Notes under the pieces: generated by a model | What the model saw: only the letters and a program-made list of their open reading frames with translations | Database searches by the model: none | Told to the model about the DNA's origin: nothing | Made by a program: the position numbers and the translations under genes | Assembly: GCF_040954835.1 (NCBI RefSeq) | Contig: NC_090716.1 | Coordinates: forward strand, 12,151,275-12,215,274 | Length of the DNA stretch: 64,000 bases | Reading direction: 5' to 3' | DNA from: Lepisosteus oculatus | Taxonomy: Eukaryota; Chordata; Actinopteri; Semionotiformes; Lepisosteidae | Shown here: in pieces, positions 59,225 to 64,000 of the stretch | How positions within the stretch are numbered: the stretch's first letter is position 1 | How the letters are laid out: every line of letters begins with the position of its first letter

Positions 59225-62100
59225 TACTTTTCAGAGTGTGTACTGTAGGTTTCTGTTTTTAAATTCAAATATTGCATGTCTCCGCAATGATCAAATCATG
59301 GAACTACAATTATATGCCTTGGAAAGTCACATGAGATTCGCAACTTCATTGTTGGGGATTTTCTTTTTATTTAAATTTATTTTTTATATGATGCTTCAAA
59401 CTGGGTTACAGCCCAAAACTGAACCAGCAACTCCAGAGTTAAAGGGCTCAATGTGTGGTTCAAACAGTCATTTAGTTATTGAGTCAGTCAGGCTTCCCTA
59501 AACAAAAATGTTTTTGTTTTTGCAAGGAATGTATTTTATTTAGTATATGATTCTCTATATTTTTGGTTCTCTTCTTGGTACTTCATTTTATTTTATTTTT
59601 TTAATTCTGGGACTGAAGTTTACTTTTTATAAGGACAGTTTCATCTACCAGAAAAAAGCAAAATGATTAATTCCCAATTAGCATTTTTATTTTAAAGAAT
59701 GCAAATGGTTGATTCACCCCTTCTCAACTTCATTAGACTCAGACCATATTTTCATAGTTAACAACTCCCTCCTGCTGTGAGGAACCTGTTGTTACGACCA
59801 CTGAAGTGAGAAACAGCTGATCTCTAATGCATTCCCAATCCAGGACAGATGTTAATTAGCTCAAAAAATAGCTTTCAAGGCCTGCAAAAATGGCAGATTT
59901 TAGATACTGTATTACCAGAATATACAAACTATGGGAATAAATTCAAGGAGATTTTGAGTTCATATTTGTTAGGTAATATGTTTGTATTGATAGCAGGGAA
60001 AATGTGACTGTGTCCTTACTAATACCTGAGCCCCGGTCCAGGTTACAAAGAGGAAAATTATGATAGCTGGCCAAAGTAATTAGTCCTGATCTGTCTCTGC
60101 ATGTAAGAAGGTGTCAGGTCACTTCCTGAAAGAGGTGTCTGAGGACAAATGTCATGCACTTTCTCACTGTTGTCGCTGGGTCAATCACTTTACCACTCCC
60201 TCCAGACACTTCTGTCATCCTCCCTGAGTTTGGGATGTCTAAGTCATTAAAGGCCACTGCCTCATATGATTCTAACATTACAAACACATTCTGTGTTTTC
60301 CCACACCACCCATTGCAAACAGATTACACCAATCAGCTCTTTTCAGCTTGTAAATGAGGTAATGACAAAGGGGTGGGAACAGAAGAGTCTGTGATGAAAA
60401 GATTAAAGAGTTTTAGAAATGAATGGTTGCTTATGTGGAAGCTTTTTGTGGTGTGCTGCGTTTTGCATCTACAACAATGCATCTACAGAACAAAGAGAAC
60501 TAGCATCAATAAAACTCCTCAATTCTTCAAAGGTTTCTTGTGCCCTATTCCAACAGCCAATGCCTACTTATCAGATTTCTATCACTTTGTTCATTTTTCA
60601 TGATAATATATTTTTAAAAGTACCACAAAATAGAATCCACATGTTTGGGTTTGAAACATGCAGATACTCTTGTAGGATCCTTCTTTTATGAATTAATGCA
60701 AACAACGGCCACAAATTATTACTCACTAAATACTATGACATAATTTCTGAATACATCAAATACGTCATGTAAATCACAAACAATGTTGATCAGATGGTGA
60801 ACCAGAACAAATCGAAAATTATTTCTTACTGTGTGCGTATTTTCTTAAATGTACAGTAACTATGAATTAAATATAATATATATTTCTAATGTATAATATT
60901 TTGCTGAATTGTTTCAGATAATGCTTTCAATTATTAACATAATGATATAAACATTTCATTAAGACTTGTAGCTTCTTTCTTCACCAGTTCTGAAATAGAT
61001 TTGACTTTTGAGGTTATGAGTTCTTCAGGTTACTGTCATGAGTCCGAGCTCACTGACTGCCACATCTCCATCATCATGTGTATGTGCATGTCTCGTATGT
61101 AAAATAGTCTGCCTGAGAAGCGAAGTCTCCACTGTTCAGGCTGACCTGGTCTGTAATAAATACTTTTGAACATTCAGAGAAATATTAGCAGTGCAATTAA
61201 ATTGTTCAGTGAAAGCTTTCTCTTCCTATGCTTACATTGGTGCCATTCCTGTGCTGCCCAATAATTTCAGTCATTTTTGACACCATCATCGAATGTGAAT
61301 CTGAATCTGAATCTGATTTCATCTCCAGTTGCTCTCCTGCTGAAGCCCTCCAGGCACCTGCTGTTGCTTTTTCAAGGTCAGCGTCCTGCATTGTTTACAG
61401 CTGGGAGATGGCTGTGGCTGCTGCTGCTCTTCTGGTTAACAGATCAATTGCTGCCCTACCGCATGATGTGTGTTAAAAGAGAGCACAGCAAGCACCCTGC
61501 TTACTCTTACTTCTCACTCCCAAACTATAACACATTTGGAAGCAGCATTAGGTGCTCCTACACATGGGATCGTGCCCAGTCTGTTCCCAAACTTCAGTGT
61601 TTCTTTTGTTCTAGAAGGGGAAATTGCTTATGCTATTCGATTTCAATTCGGATTTTAATTTTAAGTGACATTTAAGGGTGGAGAGATGCAACCATTTACC
61701 TGCAGAAGAGTTTGCATTTCTTTACAAAATTAAAAGAGTTTTGAAGTTAAATTAATTTCTATTGCCCTGTATTATGAATACATTTGGCATGAATATCTTG
61801 CTTATGCCAATTTGAATGAATTGGCTTCTTTGTGCTGTTTAAACCATGAAATAAATCCAGCAGCTTCATAGACACCTGTGTTTCAGCCATGAAATGCTGC
61901 CATCAGACCTATCACAAGCAGGCAACATCAATAATACAAAACTTGTACTTGTGTCACAGTTTCAGGATCTCATGACATTCATGATCTAGTTAATGCCTGA
62001 AATTTAACATAACATGTCCAAGAGTAGAGGACCTGACGGCATTGCTGATAGTGAAGACGCCTCACAGCTCTTAGGGCATGGGATCTAGAGAGGGGTGCCT
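59225..62100. other. Upstream desert, part 4: no gene recognised
   Basis: No splice-supported exon. The longest open frames (around 61206-61675) overlap on both strands and in several frames, which argues against real coding. A short block at 59655-59720, rich in TTAAT/TAATT words, looks enhancer-like but is unproven. Confidence 0.45.
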
Positions 62101-62106
62101 TCTGCC

Positions 62107-62194
62107 CTGTGTGTCTGTGTGTCTGTGTGTCTGTGTGTCTGTGTGTCTGTGTGTCTGTGTGTCTGTGTGTCTGTGTGTCTGTGTGTCTGTGTGC
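62107..62194. repeat. Tandem repeat, unit CTGTGTGT (about 11 copies)
   Basis: Near-perfect 8-bp period from 62107, ending in CTGTGTGCGTG. Open frames on both strands across it are simple-repeat translations. Confidence 0.95.
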
Positions 62195-62335
62195 GTGAAT
62201 GGGTACTGTGATGTACCAGGGTTAAGTCCAGGGTGCAGGCTCACCATGTTTCCCGTGTATCTGGGATTGCCTTTGAATCGCCATAGCCCTTTCCAAGAAT
62301 AAGCTTTATCATAGTGGATGAGCGGATGACTCTGA
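62195..62335. repeat. Degraded L2-tail fragment next to the tandem repeat
   Basis: 'gtccagggtgcaggctcacc' and 'aataagctttatcatagtgg' then 'atgagcggatga' resemble decayed boxes of fish L2-type 3' ends. Weak on its own. Confidence 0.4.
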
Positions 62336-62468
62336 GTGAGAAGTAATACAGACAAGTACAACAAAACATCTAAGTGCCATTCCTAGTAAATAATTAAAAA
62401 AATAATTATTCCTCATTACACATTCAGATCACAATAGAAAGAGTTATTAGGAAAATAATTTTCTAGAT

Positions 62469-62826
62469 CAGGGGTTCCCAACCTTTTTTGTCAGCTGACG
62501 CCCTTCAACCTAAATTATTTGCCTTAAGTACCCCCTTGAGATTTTAACTAAATCAAACCTTTCAATAAATGTAGATAAATGCTACAGCAAACCTCTTAAC
62601 ATCTTATTCATTCTTTTCAATGGTAAAATATGAATATTATTATTATTGTTTTTCTTATTCTTATTATTACATTGTTATTTATTAATAGGGCCATTTAACA
62701 ACTCAAAACAATATATATATATGTTTTTAAAATTGAATTTAATTTGACATTGACGTTTCTCACGAACCCCCTGCAGTACCGTAACGAACCCCTAGGGGGT
62801 CGCGAACCCCCGTTTGGGAACCTCTG
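62469..62826. mobile_element. Non-autonomous hAT-type element (358 bp)
   Basis: TIRs CAGGGGTTCCCAACC (left) and, reverse-complemented, CAGAGGTTCCCAAAC (right). They are flanked by an 8-bp target duplication with two changes (TTCTAGAT / GCCTAGAT). The interior is AT-rich without a transposase frame. Confidence 0.8.
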
Positions 62827-62829
62827 GCC

Positions 62830-64000
62830 TAGATCAACATTTTTGATTTCTCATTATTAACGTGTGTTTTCGATTTTTTGTGTAGATTATGCATTTATTT
62901 TGCCTTATTTCTGCTACAGAAATCATGCTTTCACTTGTGATGGGTGTCATCCCCACCTATTTGAGTCACAGGGACTATACTCTTAACAATTTGGTGGTCT
63001 TTGAAGTCTGTCTCAATGAACTCCTTGGATTTCAGTAACAATTGTAATACATTCTTTGCTTGGCAACATCTCCTAATAAAGGCCACCTGTCTCTGGTGGC
63101 ACTTTTGCTACTGTTTGCATATAAATATATTACAGTAAACAGACTGACCATTAAGAACACCTGTTTTAAAGAGCTAGGATGTCTTCAGAGTCTCCCAGTC
63201 CCTTGAGTGTGCAGGGCAGGGTACAGTAACCCACTCTTTCTTTAAATCGTTGTGTTTTAGAGTTTTGGCTTAACGTGGGAATTTGCTTTTGAAGTATGTA
63301 GCTCATCTAATAAACATTTAAAGAAATAGGAAAGCAGGTAAAATAGGTACAAACTAAGATATTGTCATGCTGACCTACTAACAGTAGGCTTATCTGTGGT
63401 GTGGAGAAGTATCTGTGGCCTGTAACGCAGTCTGTATAATAAGTACTCATGACCTCTTATACCTGCCTAAGCAAAGAAGAAATATCTTATGTATGGGGGG
63501 CTCAGTGTGGCATGTGTTAAATGGTCCCATTGAAATGCATCTTCTGCCTGGGCCTCTATGGGCTAAATTGACAGGTAACCCATAACTGTGAAGCCCGATG
63601 ATCACTCCCTGACCGCTTTATGAGTCCGGCAGTGACGGCGTGTCGTGTTATTGTGTATGTGTGAATGGGCAGATTTGCCCTACCCTGACCCTCAGGGTCC
63701 TGGAATGGTGTTTACAGTCAACAGCCAACTGGCCCTCCAGACTCTGCCATCTGAGTGCACCCGGCTTGTCTTGCTCCCTCGCCGCAGCTCTCTCCCGATT
63801 GGCAGAGAGTGTCGTCACGGAGACAACAGCTGTCTCTGGGATGAAGAAGCTACTTTCAGGGTGCCAGCCAGTCTGACTGCCTGCAACTAGAGAAACCCAG
63901 AGTCCCTCATGGCCTTCAAAACACATAACGCTCTCTTTATAATTTTATATAAAGTAGAAATACTGCCCTCTATAGGCCATAGTTTAGAAACAGGCATCTG
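62830..64000. other. Right end of window, no gene recognised
   Basis: A GC-richer stretch at 63590-63910 has overlapping short open frames on both strands but no splice sites or known domain. It may be a repeat or regulatory DNA. Confidence 0.4.

Noticed and set aside
61206-61675. Open frames up to 132 codons
   Set aside because: Both strands and several frames are open over the same bases, partly from a short GAATCT-type tandem; no recognisable protein.
62071-62364. Open frames over the tandem repeat
   Set aside because: Translation of the CTGTGTGT repeat (THRHTD-type strings) only.

Overview
The window reads as vertebrate, ray-finned fish genomic DNA. Evidence: long AT-rich introns and intergenic DNA, fish-type SINE/L2-tail, hAT and MITE debris, and a MyoD protein that is fish-like along its whole length. 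The repeat mix and some retained ancestral features would suit a non-teleost lineage (gar, bowfin, sturgeon or bichir type), but the species cannot be fixed from the sequence alone.

Layout. (1) 1-6712, + strand: the 3' half of a fast skeletal troponin T gene (tnnt3), including the classical pair of 41-nt mutually exclusive exons, a possible extra 25-nt exon and the terminal exon. (2) 7700-7990: a GC/CpG-rich stretch with a YY1-type ATG start, apparently an orphan promoter and first exon. (3) 10890-13090: a foldback repeat and a 5S-rRNA-headed SINE carrying a CTCF-like motif. (4) 15127-16387, - strand: complete three-exon myod1 (275 aa), convergent with tnnt3. (5) 22533-25905, - strand: a three-exon, 200-aa ferritin-like gene that has lost most ferroxidase ligands and carries an N-terminal motif resembling the c-Myc nuclear localisation signal. 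(6) 27395-28991, - strand: a second myogenic regulatory factor (MRF) bHLH gene, Myf6/myogenin-like and divergent, with its own TATA/MEF2-type promoter at 29202-29211. (7) 29220-64000: about 35 kb with no convincing gene, holding scattered repeats and several candidate regulatory blocks.

The main discovery candidate is item 6. In vertebrates MYF6 and MYF5 sit in tandem, with MYF6 upstream. Here a Myf6/MyoG-type MRF lies about 11-12.6 kb upstream of MyoD in the same orientation. That is the arrangement expected if the MyoD locus kept the paralogue of Myf6 after the vertebrate genome duplications, i.e. a fifth MRF. A divergent ferritin-like gene now lies between the two. The neighbourhood (troponin T, MyoD, extra MRF) is muscle-centred.
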